From assembly GCA_000431795.1 (NCBI GenBank), contig FR887364.1:1-47389 (forward strand): a DNA stretch of 47,389 bases, given 5' to 3'. Every line of letters starts with the position of its first letter. Positions within the stretch are counted from its first letter, which is position 1. The translations under genes were made by a program, and so were the position numbers. Positions 34,579-43,921 of this stretch are shown here, piece after piece. Source of the DNA: Clostridium sp. CAG:302 (lineage in GTDB: Bacteria > Bacillota_I > Bacilli_A > RF39 > UBA660). The notes beneath the pieces are model-generated. The model did no database searches. It saw only the letters and a list, made by a program, of their open reading frames with translations, and was not told where the DNA came from.

Positions 34579-35080
34579 TATAGTTTTATATGAACCAGAA
34601 ATACCAGAAAATACAGGAAATATAATGCGAACTTGTGCAGGTACCAATAGTAGATTACATTTAATAGAACCATTAGGATTTGTACTAGATGAAAAAAGAA
34701 TAAAAAGAAGTGGAGTAAATTATATTGATAAAGTAGAATATAAAAGATATTTAGATTACGAAGACTTTAAAAATAATAATGAAGGAGAATATTATTACTT
34801 TACTAGGTATGGTACTAAATCATATGATGAAATAGATTTTAGTGATAAAAATAAAAATCACTATTTAATATTCGGAAAAGAAAGTACAGGAATACCTAAA
34901 GAAATATTACATAATAATTTAGACAGATGTTATAGAATACCCACTAGTGACAATATAAGAGCTTTAAATTTATCTAATTGCGTAGCCTTGGTAACATATG
35001 AAGCACTAAGACAACAAAAGTTCCCTAATTTACTAAGAAGCGATCCATTTAAAGGAGAAGACTACTTAGAAAAAGAATAA
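34571..35080 (+). CDS. trmL: tRNA (cytidine(34)-2'-O)-methyltransferase TrmL
   Basis: A 169-residue SPOUT methyltransferase: NIVLYEPEIPENTGNIMRTCAGTNSRLHLIEPLGF at the start, GVNYIDKVEY, FGKESTGIP, then the trefoil knot segment RCYRIPTSDNIRALNLSNCVALVTYEALRQQ. It methylates the wobble ribose of tRNA-Leu. Family length is about 155-170. Translation is probably coupled to the preceding gene (eight-base overlap). Confidence 0.95.
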   Translation: MINIVLYEPEIPENTGNIMRTCAGTNSRLHLIEPLGFVLDEKRIKRSGVNYIDKVEYKRYLDYEDFKNNNEGEYYYFTRYGTKSYDEIDFSDKNKNHYLIFGKESTGIPKEILHNNLDRCYRIPTSDNIRALNLSNCVALVTYEALRQQKFPNLLRSDPFKGEDYLEKE

Positions 35081-35086
35081 CATAAT

Positions 35087-35125
35087 ATAAAAGAATGACT
35101 TATTTAATAAAGCCATTCTTTTTAA
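35087..35125. terminator. Bidirectional terminator between trmL and the thioredoxin-like gene
   Basis: AAAAGAATG (35089-35097) pairs with CATTCTTTT (35114-35122), with a further partial inner stem CTTATT/AATAAAG. The A and T flanks serve both directions. It overlaps the end of the minus-strand gene. Confidence 0.65.
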
Positions 35126-35540
35126 ATTTATCTATAGTTCTTTCTATGGATATATCTCCTTCAATTCTAGTAGCAGTAGTTTTTTCTTCACCATCTTTAA
35201 AGAATATTGTTGTAGGAGTTCCACCATCAAAACTAAATTTATCTTTAAATTCTTTATAATCATCATCCCTAAATTTATCAACATCAGTATAATATATCTT
35301 AATATTATAATCATTAGATATCTTTTTAAGCTTTGGTCTATAAGAATTACAATGTATACATTCACTCGCAGATACACATAATATAAAACTTTCTTTATTA
35401 TTAACTTTTTCTAATACTTCGCTATAATTAAGCTTAATAAAGTTTTTACTTTCAACAGAAATACTATACCAAATAATAACTCCAATAATAATAACAATAA
35501 ATATAATACCACTAATAATTAAATAATTTTTCTTTTTCAT
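35100..35540 (-). CDS. Membrane-anchored thioredoxin-family protein (CIHC)
   Basis: A 146-residue protein with an N-terminal transmembrane anchor (YLIISGIIFIVIIIGVIIWY, 6-25) and a thioredoxin domain facing outward. The redox motif is C61-IH-C64 in ASECIHCNSYRPKLKKISN, followed by IYYTDVDKFRD and the cis-Pro loop GTPTTIFFKDGE. It most likely acts in thiol-disulfide exchange outside the membrane. The divergent secreted proteins of the Tad-like locus are cysteine-rich, which may be relevant. ATG 35540 follows GGTGAT. Upstream in-frame starts lack a ribosome site. Confidence 0.82.
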   Translation of the reverse strand: MKKKNYLIISGIIFIVIIIGVIIWYSISVESKNFIKLNYSEVLEKVNNKESFILCVSASECIHCNSYRPKLKKISNDYNIKIYYTDVDKFRDDDYKEFKDKFSFDGGTPTTIFFKDGEEKTTATRIEGDISIERTIDKFKKNGFIK

Positions 35541-35559
35541 ATTTAAAATCACCAATATA

Positions 35560-35588
35560 ATAATATCACTTTTTATAGAAAAAATCAA
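35560..35588 (-). promoter_or_regulatory. Promoter of the thioredoxin-like gene (minus strand)
   Basis: On the minus strand TTGATT, 17 bases, TATTAT, ending about 20 bases before the start at 35540. Confidence 0.5.
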
Positions 35589-35602
35589 AAAATACTTTTT
35601 TT

Positions 35603-35630
35603 TTAACAAAAAAAATGATATTATTATATA
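35603..35630 (+). promoter_or_regulatory. Possible promoter of the Tad-like locus
   Basis: TTAACA (35603-35608), 16 bases, TATATA (35625-35630). It is a weak match but the only reasonable one before the first gene at 35663. It lies back to back with the minus-strand promoter. Confidence 0.35.
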
Positions 35631-35662
35631 TATGATAGAGTAGTGTGAAGGGAGTATTAAAT

Positions 35663-36355
35663 ATGAAAAAAATCAAATATATATTATTTACATTTTTAAT
35701 ATTATCTTTAAGCATTCTATCAGTAAATGCTGAATGTACTAAAGAAGAAATAAATACTCTAAAACAAGAAGCAAACAAAATAAAAGTAACATATAAGCAT
35801 TTAGGAAGCAATGTAGATGCTGAAGGAACAGTCGTAGATTATATGTTCAGTTTGACATTCAGTAACATTAATGATGATATGTACATTAGAATAGATGATT
35901 ATAATGAAGAGTGGAAAGAAGTAAAAGATAATAAAATTACTATAGATAAAATTGCTACTGGTAAATATATATTTTCTGTATATTCAAATAGTTGTCAAGG
36001 AAAAATAGGAAATATAAATGTTAAACTACCAAAGTTTAATTCCTATTCATTAGATCCATTATGTGATGGAATAAATACCGATGAATTTCCTTTGTGCTCA
36101 AAATATTTAGAATATCAGCCTAGTTATGAAACCTTTGTTAAGAAGATAGAAGAATATAAGAAAACAAAAGAAATAAAACCAGATGACAATAATAATACTA
36201 CCGATGATAGTACATTTACAAAAATATTAAATCAAGTTCTTGATTTTATAACAAAATATCAAATATACATTATATCTGCATTAACTGTAATATTAATAAT
36301 CTTAGTAATTTTGATTATTAGCTCTAAGAAAAAGAAAAGAGGTGTTTTAGAATGA
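35663..36355 (+). CDS. Secreted, C-terminally anchored protein of the Tad-like locus
   Basis: A 230-residue protein with a signal peptide (KKIKYILFTFLILSLSILSVNA, cleavage after residue 23), an extracellular beta-rich domain with cysteines (ECTKEEIN, NSCQGKIGN, LCDGINTDEFPLCSK), an Asp/Asn/Thr linker and a C-terminal transmembrane helix (YIISALTVILIILVILIIS) with a basic tail KKKKRG. It is thus a type I membrane protein with no LPxTG sorting motif. ATG 35663 follows GGGAG. It overlaps the next gene by four bases. It is probably a surface component of the pilus-like machine encoded downstream. The family is not recognised. Confidence 0.75.
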   Translation: MKKIKYILFTFLILSLSILSVNAECTKEEINTLKQEANKIKVTYKHLGSNVDAEGTVVDYMFSLTFSNINDDMYIRIDDYNEEWKEVKDNKITIDKIATGKYIFSVYSNSCQGKIGNINVKLPKFNSYSLDPLCDGINTDEFPLCSKYLEYQPSYETFVKKIEEYKKTKEIKPDDNNNTTDDSTFTKILNQVLDFITKYQIYIISALTVILIILVILIISSKKKKRGVLE

Positions 36356-38382
36356 AAATAAAAAGACACTATATATTAATCTTTTTCCTAGTATTCGTTA
36401 GTTTAGTTTCAAATGCATATGCTGCAAGAGGAGAATTAAGATACGAAGTAACAAATTTTTCATTAGATGGTACAAAAATAACATTTGAAGGATGGGCCTT
36501 TCTCCATCAAACAAACAATTATAATACCATATATAAATTAAATTATAACGAAGGATATGTAAGTGAAACAAAAGAGGTTTTATTAAGTAATGGCGGTCAA
36601 AAAATAAAAATTAGTGCCATTAATAAAAACACAGGAGAAACTATTGCTACAGCAACTGTAGATGGAAGTGACAAAAAATATTACAATTTCTACAAAGAAA
36701 TGTTCTTTAGCTTTGCAGGCTTTGAAAAGACAAATAAAAATCTAGTAGAATGCTATAATGGTACATCAAATACAGGGTGTGATAATAAGTGTAGTGATAA
36801 TGATAACCAGTATACAGAATGTTACTATAAAGACCTATATTTTAAAATAAGCTTTAATGTTAGCGATTGGAATATTGAAGATGATACACAGGTTTATTTT
36901 AAAATTGCAGCATATAATAATGACTATGGAAAATGGAAGGAAGAAAATCTTCATTTAGGAGAAAATGTAAAAAAAAGTACTTTGTCTAATAACTATATTG
37001 AAGTTGATAAAAATACATTTAGCAATAAAATAAGCTTTATTGCTAATTATGCTCAGCTTTTAAACCCAGTTACACTTATTATAGAAAAAGGTGGAATATA
37101 TGGAAATACAGGAAGTAATTATCTAGTAAAAGAAATTAAAGAAGGAAACAAAAATGGAAATTTCATATCTGGAAGTATTGGCCCGGGAAAGTATACATTA
37201 TATATTTCACAGCGAGGTAATTGTAGTTATGGAACTAATAGATGTTGGCTAAGTACTTGTAGTAATCCTAATACATGCAATACTAGTTCAAAAGTACTAG
37301 TAGCTCATGGATCTTGGGTAAAACCAACCGGAACAACATCATTTACTATCAAAGTAAAAAATGACAAAAAGTGTGCAGCATCAGAACCTGCATCTAATAA
37401 GACAATGTACTGCAATGAATGGAAAGATTTATCTTCTAAATGTGATGCATTAACAGTAAGAAACAATGGAACCAGTGAAATGGTTAAAATAGAACAAAAA
37501 GGATATATAACAAATATATTTAAATCTAACTTAGTAAATAAAGATAAAAATTATAATGCTAATAGTTATAATGGTGGTTGGTTAAAATATGGAATTACCT
37601 ATTATAATGAAGTTAGTTGGAATTATACTACAGAAAAATTTAGAAGTTCTGAAGCACAAGAAAATATAAATTATGCTATGCAGAAAAAATTAAAATTATT
37701 ATCTGAATTTGAGGAAAATATAAATTTAACAATAAATGGATTAGATGGTTCAAGACTTGTAAAAAAATGTACCCAATCAGGATCATTTACACCAGCCAAT
37801 AAGTTAATAACTGTTTGTACTTTCTTTCTACCAGAATCTTATTTAAAAGAACTAACTGGTAATGTAAGCTACTCAGAGTCAAATGATAATGCTAATATAA
37901 ATAACAAATACTATATACCATTAGATGCACAAAAACACAATATAAGTGTAAAACTAGAAAATTTAAGTGTGCTATCAGAAAATCAAGTACAGGCAGATTC
38001 ACAAAATAAAAATAAACCATGGACTGGTACATGGACAATTGATACAAGCTGTTCATTAAAGGTAACTAATAGAATATACGAACCACCAAGTGGTGGAAAA
38101 GAAAATGGTAAAGTAAAATATAAATTTATATATAGACCAATTAATTTAAGTAATCCATTTCCTAATAGATTCCCAGGAGTCAATTGGTATACTTGGTATA
38201 TAGCAGAAAGAAATAAAGATAAAAAGACTCTTGAGGACTCATATAAGAAATTAAATTATTATTCAGAATTAGATAATAAGACTATAAGTGAGATTAAAAG
38301 TTATAATAAAAATAATAATTATTTTAAAGAGGTAGATAAAGATTTCTTTAAAACTTATATTAAAGAGGGTGGTAATCCATGA
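36352..38382 (+). CDS. Large secreted cysteine-rich protein of the Tad-like locus
   Basis: A 676-residue protein with a signal peptide (IFFLVFVSLVSNAYA, cleavage near residue 24) and no transmembrane helix afterwards. Cysteine clusters lie at about 131-160 (VECYNGTSNTGCDNKCSDN), about 287-308 (GNCSYGTNRCWLSTCSNPN) and about 342-365 (KKCAASEP ... MYCNEW ... SKCDAL), consistent with disulfide-bonded extracellular modules. The C-terminal region is rich in Asn and Tyr. Its start overlaps the preceding stop and its stop overlaps the next start (ATGA both times), so it is tightly coupled. It is likely a surface adhesin or tip-like protein. I cannot name the family. Confidence 0.75.
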   Translation: MKIKRHYILIFFLVFVSLVSNAYAARGELRYEVTNFSLDGTKITFEGWAFLHQTNNYNTIYKLNYNEGYVSETKEVLLSNGGQKIKISAINKNTGETIATATVDGSDKKYYNFYKEMFFSFAGFEKTNKNLVECYNGTSNTGCDNKCSDNDNQYTECYYKDLYFKISFNVSDWNIEDDTQVYFKIAAYNNDYGKWKEENLHLGENVKKSTLSNNYIEVDKNTFSNKISFIANYAQLLNPVTLIIEKGGIYGNTGSNYLVKEIKEGNKNGNFISGSIGPGKYTLYISQRGNCSYGTNRCWLSTCSNPNTCNTSSKVLVAHGSWVKPTGTTSFTIKVKNDKKCAASEPASNKTMYCNEWKDLSSKCDALTVRNNGTSEMVKIEQKGYITNIFKSNLVNKDKNYNANSYNGGWLKYGITYYNEVSWNYTTEKFRSSEAQENINYAMQKKLKLLSEFEENINLTINGLDGSRLVKKCTQSGSFTPANKLITVCTFFLPESYLKELTGNVSYSESNDNANINNKYYIPLDAQKHNISVKLENLSVLSENQVQADSQNKNKPWTGTWTIDTSCSLKVTNRIYEPPSGGKENGKVKYKFIYRPINLSNPFPNRFPGVNWYTWYIAERNKDKKTLEDSYKKLNYYSELDNKTISEIKSYNKNNNYFKEVDKDFFKTYIKEGGNP

Positions 38383-39269
38383 AATGGTCGTTTGCAAGTG
38401 TTGGATTAATTGTTTTGGGATTAGTTGGTTTAAGTATAATTATATTATTTCAAAATATAACTACTAATAATGAAAATGATTATTACTTACTTAAAGAGGT
38501 AACTGAAGCCTCTATGATAGATGCTATAGATATGGATTACTATAGAGAATCTGGAGAATTAAAAATAATAAAAGATAAGTTTGTAGAAAGTTTTACTAGA
38601 AGGTTTGCTGAATCAACAGTATTTGCAAGTAGTAATTATACAATAAATTATTTTGATATTATGGAGGAACCTCCTAAAGTAACAGTATCTATAAATACTG
38701 GAATAGGAGAATATACAATATATCAAGATACAACTGATTATCATGTAGCAAATACATTAAGTGCTATATTAGAATATTATGGTAAAGATGGATCAAAGAC
38801 TAGTAGTAGTTATATAGATGGTATGCCGTTAGTAATGAAAACATTTACTAAAACTTATTATTCAATACCTTATAGTAAGGATGGTAAATATTCAGTAAAA
38901 CAACCAATTAATTTACCTGAAGAATTAGAACATAAAAATATATATGATGCACAAATATTTAAAGTGGAAAGTAAAGGCTCTATAACAGAACAAGGAGAAT
39001 TACTATATGCTTTATTAAATAGGGATATTGATTGGACGAGAAGTAGTACTGATTCAACTAATTTTAATGCTAGCAATAGTGGTGTAGATATAAATAATAT
39101 TCAAAAAAATATTACAGTAAGTAATATAAAGGGAAGAGAGTGTTTGACAGCTGACGAATGCAGAGAATCAGATTACTGGGTAGAATGGGATGGAACTGGT
39201 AATCCTGGAACGGTAGTATTAAAATTAGAAATAACATGGAGATATAAAGAATATGAATATGCAGAATGA
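38379..39269 (+). CDS. DUF5411-like pseudopilin/TadE-type protein
   Basis: A 296-residue protein with one N-terminal transmembrane helix (FASVGLIVLGLVGLSIIILFQ, residues 5-25) followed by TTNNENDYYLLKEVTEASMIDAIDMDYY, then an extracellular domain with IKDKFVESFTRRFAES and EEPPKVTVSI. This pattern fits what I remember of DUF5411, a Bacillota family linked to Tad-like loci. The helix-then-ExT layout recalls TadE/F minor pseudopilins. It is coupled to the preceding gene by a four-base overlap and lies 32 bases before cpaB. Confidence 0.68.
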   Translation: MKWSFASVGLIVLGLVGLSIIILFQNITTNNENDYYLLKEVTEASMIDAIDMDYYRESGELKIIKDKFVESFTRRFAESTVFASSNYTINYFDIMEEPPKVTVSINTGIGEYTIYQDTTDYHVANTLSAILEYYGKDGSKTSSSYIDGMPLVMKTFTKTYYSIPYSKDGKYSVKQPINLPEELEHKNIYDAQIFKVESKGSITEQGELLYALLNRDIDWTRSSTDSTNFNASNSGVDINNIQKNITVSNIKGRECLTADECRESDYWVEWDGTGNPGTVVLKLEITWRYKEYEYAE

Positions 39270-39301
39270 TAAGAATTATTTAAAAAAAGGAGGAAAATAA
39301 T

Positions 39302-40141
39302 ATGAATAATTTAAAAGCATCAATGAAGAAATTCTTTGGTAACAAAAATACAGTTACCATACTAGGGGTAATATTATGTTTAGTAATATTATATATTGGT
39401 TATAATTATAGAATAAATTCAAAGACAGAATTAGTAGCAGTACCTGTTGCTAAACAAACAATACAGCCAAGAACATATATAACAGAAGATATGATAGAAA
39501 TTAGAAATGTTCCTGTAGAACTACTTAATACTAGTAAATATTATACTACATCAAAAAGTATCGTAGGAAAATATTCTAACTACAATACTATGATAGCTAA
39601 AGGAAGTTTATTTTATACAGATTTAGTAGTAGAAGAAAAAGATTTACCAGATTCAGCCTTTTCAGGAGTACCAGAAGGATATACAGTAATAAATTATCCT
39701 GTTACAATAGCTAGTACTTATGCCAATTCAATGGCACCAGGTAGTCATATCAATATCTATTACAAATCACTAAATGATGATGGAGAAGTAATGTTTGGTA
39801 AATTCATTAGTAATATTGAAGTACTAGATGTTAAAGATTCATCAGGTAGACATGTATTTGAAAATAGTGATGAAGCAAGAACACCAGCTTATATGTTATT
39901 TGCTGTACCAGAAGAAACACACTTATTATTAAGAAAAGCATTATATTTAACTGATTATGATGTAGAATTATTATTAATACCAAATACTGCAACATTATCT
40001 GAAGATCAAAAAGTAACAGTAAGTAGCCTTCAAATAGAAGAATTTATAAATTCTAAGACAGCATTTGTATCAGTAGATGACTTACCACAAGTAAGTGATA
40101 ATGTAACTGAAGATACAAGCAATACAACAAACAATGAATAA
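39302..40141 (+). CDS. cpaB: CpaB-like pilus assembly protein with SAF domain
   Basis: A 279-residue protein: one N-terminal transmembrane helix (TVTILGVILCLVILYIGYN, about 17-35), then a SAF domain starting VPVAKQTIQPRTYITEDMIEIRNVP, a second core (GVPEGYTVINYPVTIASTYANSMAPGSHINIYY) and a Thr/Asn-rich tail. CpaB/RcpC proteins assemble the outer part of Flp/Tad pili. Here, with a single membrane, it probably acts in the wall zone. AGGAGG precedes the ATG. It lies 11 bases before cpaF. Confidence 0.85.
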   Translation: MNNLKASMKKFFGNKNTVTILGVILCLVILYIGYNYRINSKTELVAVPVAKQTIQPRTYITEDMIEIRNVPVELLNTSKYYTTSKSIVGKYSNYNTMIAKGSLFYTDLVVEEKDLPDSAFSGVPEGYTVINYPVTIASTYANSMAPGSHINIYYKSLNDDGEVMFGKFISNIEVLDVKDSSGRHVFENSDEARTPAYMLFAVPEETHLLLRKALYLTDYDVELLLIPNTATLSEDQKVTVSSLQIEEFINSKTAFVSVDDLPQVSDNVTEDTSNTTNNE

Positions 40142-40152
40142 GGAGGTGTAAC

Positions 40153-41484
40153 ATGGACAATCAGTTTAGTCAAATAGACTTTGGTCCATTAAAACAATTC
40201 CTTGATAATGATGATATAACCGATATATCATACGATAACAATGGACAAGTATGGTTAAAATCATTATCTAAAGGAGTATATAGAGTAGAAAATACTGGAA
40301 TAGATAATGCTTTAATGGAAAAGATTGCTTTTCAATGTGCTAATTCAATGGGTAAATCATTTAATATGGCTAATCCATTTCTAGATGCTGAATCAGCTGA
40401 ATTAAGAATGAACTTTGTACATGATTCTATAGCTAAAAACGGAATAGCAGTATTAATAAGAAAGACTCCTGCTAAAATAAGATTACAAAAAGATAAAATA
40501 ATCGCAGAAGATTATATAAGATTAAATATTCATGATTTTCTACTTAAATGTGTTGAAGGACATTGTAATATCATGGTAAGTGGAGAAACAGGTAGTGGTA
40601 AAACAGAGTTCATAAAGTATTTAGCAGCCCACACTAAAGAAAATGAGAAAATAATTACTATTGAGGATACTTTAGAGTTACACTTAGATAAAATATTTCC
40701 ACATAGAGATATTGTAGCCATGAAAACAAATAATATAGCATCATATTCAGATGTACTAGTAACATGTATGAGACAAAATCCTAGATGGATATTACTATCT
40801 GAGGTAAGAAGTGCCGAAGCCGTAATGGCTGTAAGAAACTCAATATCTTCTGGACATAATATTTTATCAACAATTCATGCTGATAAAGCAGAATCAATTC
40901 CAAGTAGAATGTATAGCCTACTAGAAACAAACCAAGATATAGATCAGTTTCTAAAGACAATTCATAGATATGTTCAATTAGGAGTACATATAAAAGGTTA
41001 TTATAGTACTAAATATAATGCTTTCCATAGAGAAGTATCAGAAGTAGTAGAATTCTATGTTACAGATGATAATAAAGCGGAATATAAAATACTATATAAA
41101 AAGACTCCCGATGGAAAAGAAACAACTGCTAATCCATCAAAATATTTACTTTCGTATCTAGAAAGCCAAGGAGTAATAATGCCTCCAGATATTTTAGTAA
41201 AAGAAGAGTTTACTAGTAGTGAAAATAATGATATAATTAATAAAGATAAAGTAGGAGAGTTTGTAGTAGATCATAGTTTATATACTGAAGGACAAAGTAC
41301 TATTCCTAGTACTCCAGTAAGTAATACTACAATAAATACTATGCCAAATAATATGGTAGGCACAATGAATACCAGTAATGTAGTAGCTCCTCCTAATAAT
41401 ATACCAAATATTTATGCTTCGGCACCAAGTACTCCAAATAGCATAAATGTTACGAGTATAAATAATAATCAAAATATAAGTTAA
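40153..41484 (+). CDS. cpaF: CpaF/TadA-type secretion ATPase
   Basis: A 443-residue type II/IV secretion ATPase: N-terminal DDDITDISYDNNGQVWL, the arginine-rich RMNFVHDSIAKNGIAVLIRKT, Walker A GETGSGKTE at 144-152, Asp box ITIEDTLELHL, Walker B-like WILLSEVRSAEAV, and His box ILSTIHADKAES. It is the cytoplasmic motor that drives pilus assembly. An extra Asn/Pro/Thr-rich tail of about 75 residues after KEEF is unusual for the family. AAGGAGGTG gives a near-perfect ribosome site. Genes for both matching membrane subunits follow directly. Confidence 0.93.
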   Translation: MDNQFSQIDFGPLKQFLDNDDITDISYDNNGQVWLKSLSKGVYRVENTGIDNALMEKIAFQCANSMGKSFNMANPFLDAESAELRMNFVHDSIAKNGIAVLIRKTPAKIRLQKDKIIAEDYIRLNIHDFLLKCVEGHCNIMVSGETGSGKTEFIKYLAAHTKENEKIITIEDTLELHLDKIFPHRDIVAMKTNNIASYSDVLVTCMRQNPRWILLSEVRSAEAVMAVRNSISSGHNILSTIHADKAESIPSRMYSLLETNQDIDQFLKTIHRYVQLGVHIKGYYSTKYNAFHREVSEVVEFYVTDDNKAEYKILYKKTPDGKETTANPSKYLLSYLESQGVIMPPDILVKEEFTSSENNDIINKDKVGEFVVDHSLYTEGQSTIPSTPVSNTTINTMPNNMVGTMNTSNVVAPPNNIPNIYASAPSTPNSINVTSINNNQNIS

Positions 41485-41497
41485 GGTGGTGATAGAA

Positions 41498-42391
41498 GTG
41501 GAAATCATCCTAATAGGTTTAATAATAATATTTATAGTATCTTATCGTACTAAACAGGGAGAATCAGTATATAAATTCATCTCAGAGCAGGCTGTAAATA
41601 CTTATAAAAAATTAGAACCATACTCATTTAAAATAATGAGAGAAAAAGTAAAAGAACTAGGATTAGAATATACTCCAAGACAATATTTATTCCAAATAAT
41701 AGCCTTTGCTGGCTTAGCAGGAGGAATAAGTTATCTATACTTCTATAACATAATAATATCATTAGTATATATCATAATAGCAGTATCTTTCATTCCATAT
41801 ATAACATATTTAAGATGTAAAAGACAATATAGTGAATATATATTTGAACAAGTACAAGTATATTGTACCAATACCATAATGGAATTTGCTACTACTCAGG
41901 CTTTTGTTAAGTCACTTGAAGGAGTAGTAGAGTCAGGAATACTTGAAGAACCACTTTTATCTGATGTAAAAACAATGATAGCCTTATCTTATGAAAAAGG
42001 AGATGTTTATGATTCCATAAAATATATGGATACCAAGTATCCATACTATATGGTAAAAAATATGCATCAATTATTTCTACAAGTAACCAAAGAAGGTGCT
42101 AAAGATACCGCTGAAACATTTGAAAATATGTTATCAGATATAGATATCTTAGTAGAAGGAGTATATCGAGATAGAACCGATAGAGCAAACTTCCATAAAC
42201 AGTTCCTAACATTTGGAGTAGCTCTATATGGTATGGTAGCTCTTATCCAAATACTAATAGGACAAGAAACATATATATCTATGATTGATAATACATTAAT
42301 TCGAATATTAATACATGGTATTGTCTTAATAAATAGTTATTTTCTTCTATCAGGAGAAAAATATTATAACGAGAATGTAGGTGCCGAATAA
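41498..42391 (+). CDS. tadB: TadB-like inner-membrane platform protein
   Basis: A 297-residue membrane protein: an N-terminal helix (IILIGLIIIFIVSY), a second pair of helices (FQIIAFAGLAGGISYLYFY, IIISLVYIIIAVSFIPYITY), then a cytoplasmic helical bundle of the T2SSF type (FATTQAFVKSLEGVVESGI ... MIALSYEKGDVYDSIKYM) and two C-terminal helices. I chose GTG 41498, eight bases after AAGGTGG. GTGs at 41486 and 41489 lie inside that site. It overlaps tadC by one base. Confidence 0.82.
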   Translation: MEIILIGLIIIFIVSYRTKQGESVYKFISEQAVNTYKKLEPYSFKIMREKVKELGLEYTPRQYLFQIIAFAGLAGGISYLYFYNIIISLVYIIIAVSFIPYITYLRCKRQYSEYIFEQVQVYCTNTIMEFATTQAFVKSLEGVVESGILEEPLLSDVKTMIALSYEKGDVYDSIKYMDTKYPYYMVKNMHQLFLQVTKEGAKDTAETFENMLSDIDILVEGVYRDRTDRANFHKQFLTFGVALYGMVALIQILIGQETYISMIDNTLIRILIHGIVLINSYFLLSGEKYYNENVGAE

Positions 42392-43182
42392 TGTATATAG
42401 AAATGCTAATAATAGCCATAATAATAATATATATGTTTATGGTAAATGGAAAGATAAATAAAGATAATATTTTCTCTAATAATAGTAAATTATGTAATTT
42501 ATTAAAAGAAAAAGATTATGATTTTCTTTTAGTAGCTAAATATGGTGATAGAGTATATAATCCAAACGAAGTATTCATGAAAAGAATAAGAAATGGTCTT
42601 ATAGTAGCGGCAGCATTAATATTCTTATTCTTATCACAAATGAGTTACTTAACAGTAATAGCCGCTATTGTAGTAGGTTATCTAGTATATAAACAACAAT
42701 ATACTTCACTTAGAAGTTGGTATAAAAAACATCTAAATTATATAGATTCCTTATTACCATATTACTTAAAAAGTTTAGAAGTACTAGTTCATCACTATAC
42801 TGTACCAGTAGCATTAGCTAAAAGTATAGATGATGCTCCTGAAGTATTTAAGCCAGGACTAAAAAGACTAGTAGAAAAAATAGAAGCTGGAGATTCATCA
42901 ATAGATCCATATATGGACTTTGCCAAAGAATATCCAGTAAGAGATTCAATGAGAATGATGAGATTATTATATAGGTTAGGACTAGGAGAACAAGAAAAAA
43001 AGCATCAACAATTAGTATCCTTCTCTAAATCCGTATCATCTCTTCAAGCAAAATCAAGAGAAATGAAGTATCAAGCAAGACTTAACACTATGGAAAGAAA
43101 GACCATGATTATGATGTGTGTAACAGGTTTTGGTTCTCTTGGATTATTACTGATTTCAATCTTTATGATAATGAGTTTATAA
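42391..43182 (+). CDS. tadC: TadC-like inner-membrane platform protein
   Basis: A 263-residue membrane protein related in layout to the preceding one: an N-terminal helix (MLIIAIIIIYMFMV), a helix pair (GLIVAAALIFLFL, YLTVIAAIVVGYLVY), then a cytoplasmic bundle (LPYYLKSLEVLVHHYTVPVALAKSI ... MRMMRLLYRLGLGEQEKKHQQ) and a final helix (MIMMCVTGFGSLGLLLISIFMI). TadB and TadC together form the platform on which CpaF acts. It starts by one-base overlap (TAATG) with tadB. Confidence 0.82.
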   Translation: MYIEMLIIAIIIIYMFMVNGKINKDNIFSNNSKLCNLLKEKDYDFLLVAKYGDRVYNPNEVFMKRIRNGLIVAAALIFLFLSQMSYLTVIAAIVVGYLVYKQQYTSLRSWYKKHLNYIDSLLPYYLKSLEVLVHHYTVPVALAKSIDDAPEVFKPGLKRLVEKIEAGDSSIDPYMDFAKEYPVRDSMRMMRLLYRLGLGEQEKKHQQLVSFSKSVSSLQAKSREMKYQARLNTMERKTMIMMCVTGFGSLGLLLISIFMIMSL

Positions 43183-43238
43183 AGATTTGAATATAAAAAG
43201 AGAATAAAAAAATAATTTATGAAAGAAGGTGAAATGTA

Positions 43239-43454
43239 ATGAAAGAAGCAACAGGCGAAGTATCAATGACCGTAATAGTTATTGTAGCAGTAGCAGTAAT
43301 AGGAGGTATTTTGGCAATATTTTGGAAACCAATCAAAATATCAATAGCTTCAGCTTTTGCTGGTACACAAGAAGCATGTGAGGCAATAGCAGATAGTTCT
43401 GAGGATAATAAAATTAGTTGCAGTTGGTCAGATAATAAATGTAAATGTTCATAA
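43239..43454 (+). CDS. Flp-pilin-like small protein
   Basis: A 71-residue protein with a short head MKEATGEVSMT, one hydrophobic helix (VIVIVAVAVIGGILAIFW) and a small extracellular part containing four cysteines (ACEAIA, SCSWSDNKCKCS). Position and size fit the major pilin of a Tad locus. The Gly-Glu just before the helix could be the prepilin peptidase site, but it is not the classic G-x4-E arrangement of Flp pilins. The head shares M-(K/R)-E-A-x-G with the next protein. AAGGTG precedes the ATG. Confidence 0.72.
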   Translation: MKEATGEVSMTVIVIVAVAVIGGILAIFWKPIKISIASAFAGTQEACEAIADSSEDNKISCSWSDNKCKCS

Positions 43455-43474
43455 TATTAAAGTAGGTGATATAA

Positions 43475-43921
43475 ATGAGAGAAGCATTTGGTGGAGCTTT
43501 TACAATAAAATTAATGTTAATATTTTTAGCTATTTATATAGCTTTTATAGCGGTAGCTCTAAACTATGCTAAAGCATTTAGAGTTAAAAATAAAATAATA
43601 GATATCATAGAGCAAAATGAAGGAATAGATAGTTATAATGATACCAAAGAAGGTTCAGTAATTGGAGATATTAATTCATATTTAAATACAGTTAGTTACT
43701 ATGTAAATTTAGCTAATATTAAAAATAATAATACTGAGAACATTAATTGTTATGATAGAGGTTATTGTATTGAAGAAACAACAGCACCAGTTACTGATGG
43801 TATAACAAGTAAGTATTATAAAGTAACAACATATATAAATATTAATTTTCCATTCTTTAAATTAAACTTTAATATTCCTATCACTGGAGAAACTCGTAAA
43901 ATAGAAAGGATAAATAGATAA
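43475..43921 (+). CDS. TadE-like minor pseudopilin
   Basis: A 148-residue protein: head MREAFGGAFTIK, one hydrophobic helix (LMLIFLAIYIAFIAVALNYA, about 13-32), then KAFRVKNKIIDIIEQNEG and an extracellular domain with two cysteines (NCYDRGYCIEE). The helix-YAKA-xRVKN-I layout is typical of TadE/TadF-like proteins. The M-(K/R)-E-A-x-G start shared with the pilin suggests a common processing or insertion signal. It overlaps the next gene by one base. Confidence 0.72.
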   Translation: MREAFGGAFTIKLMLIFLAIYIAFIAVALNYAKAFRVKNKIIDIIEQNEGIDSYNDTKEGSVIGDINSYLNTVSYYVNLANIKNNNTENINCYDRGYCIEETTAPVTDGITSKYYKVTTYININFPFFKLNFNIPITGETRKIERINR

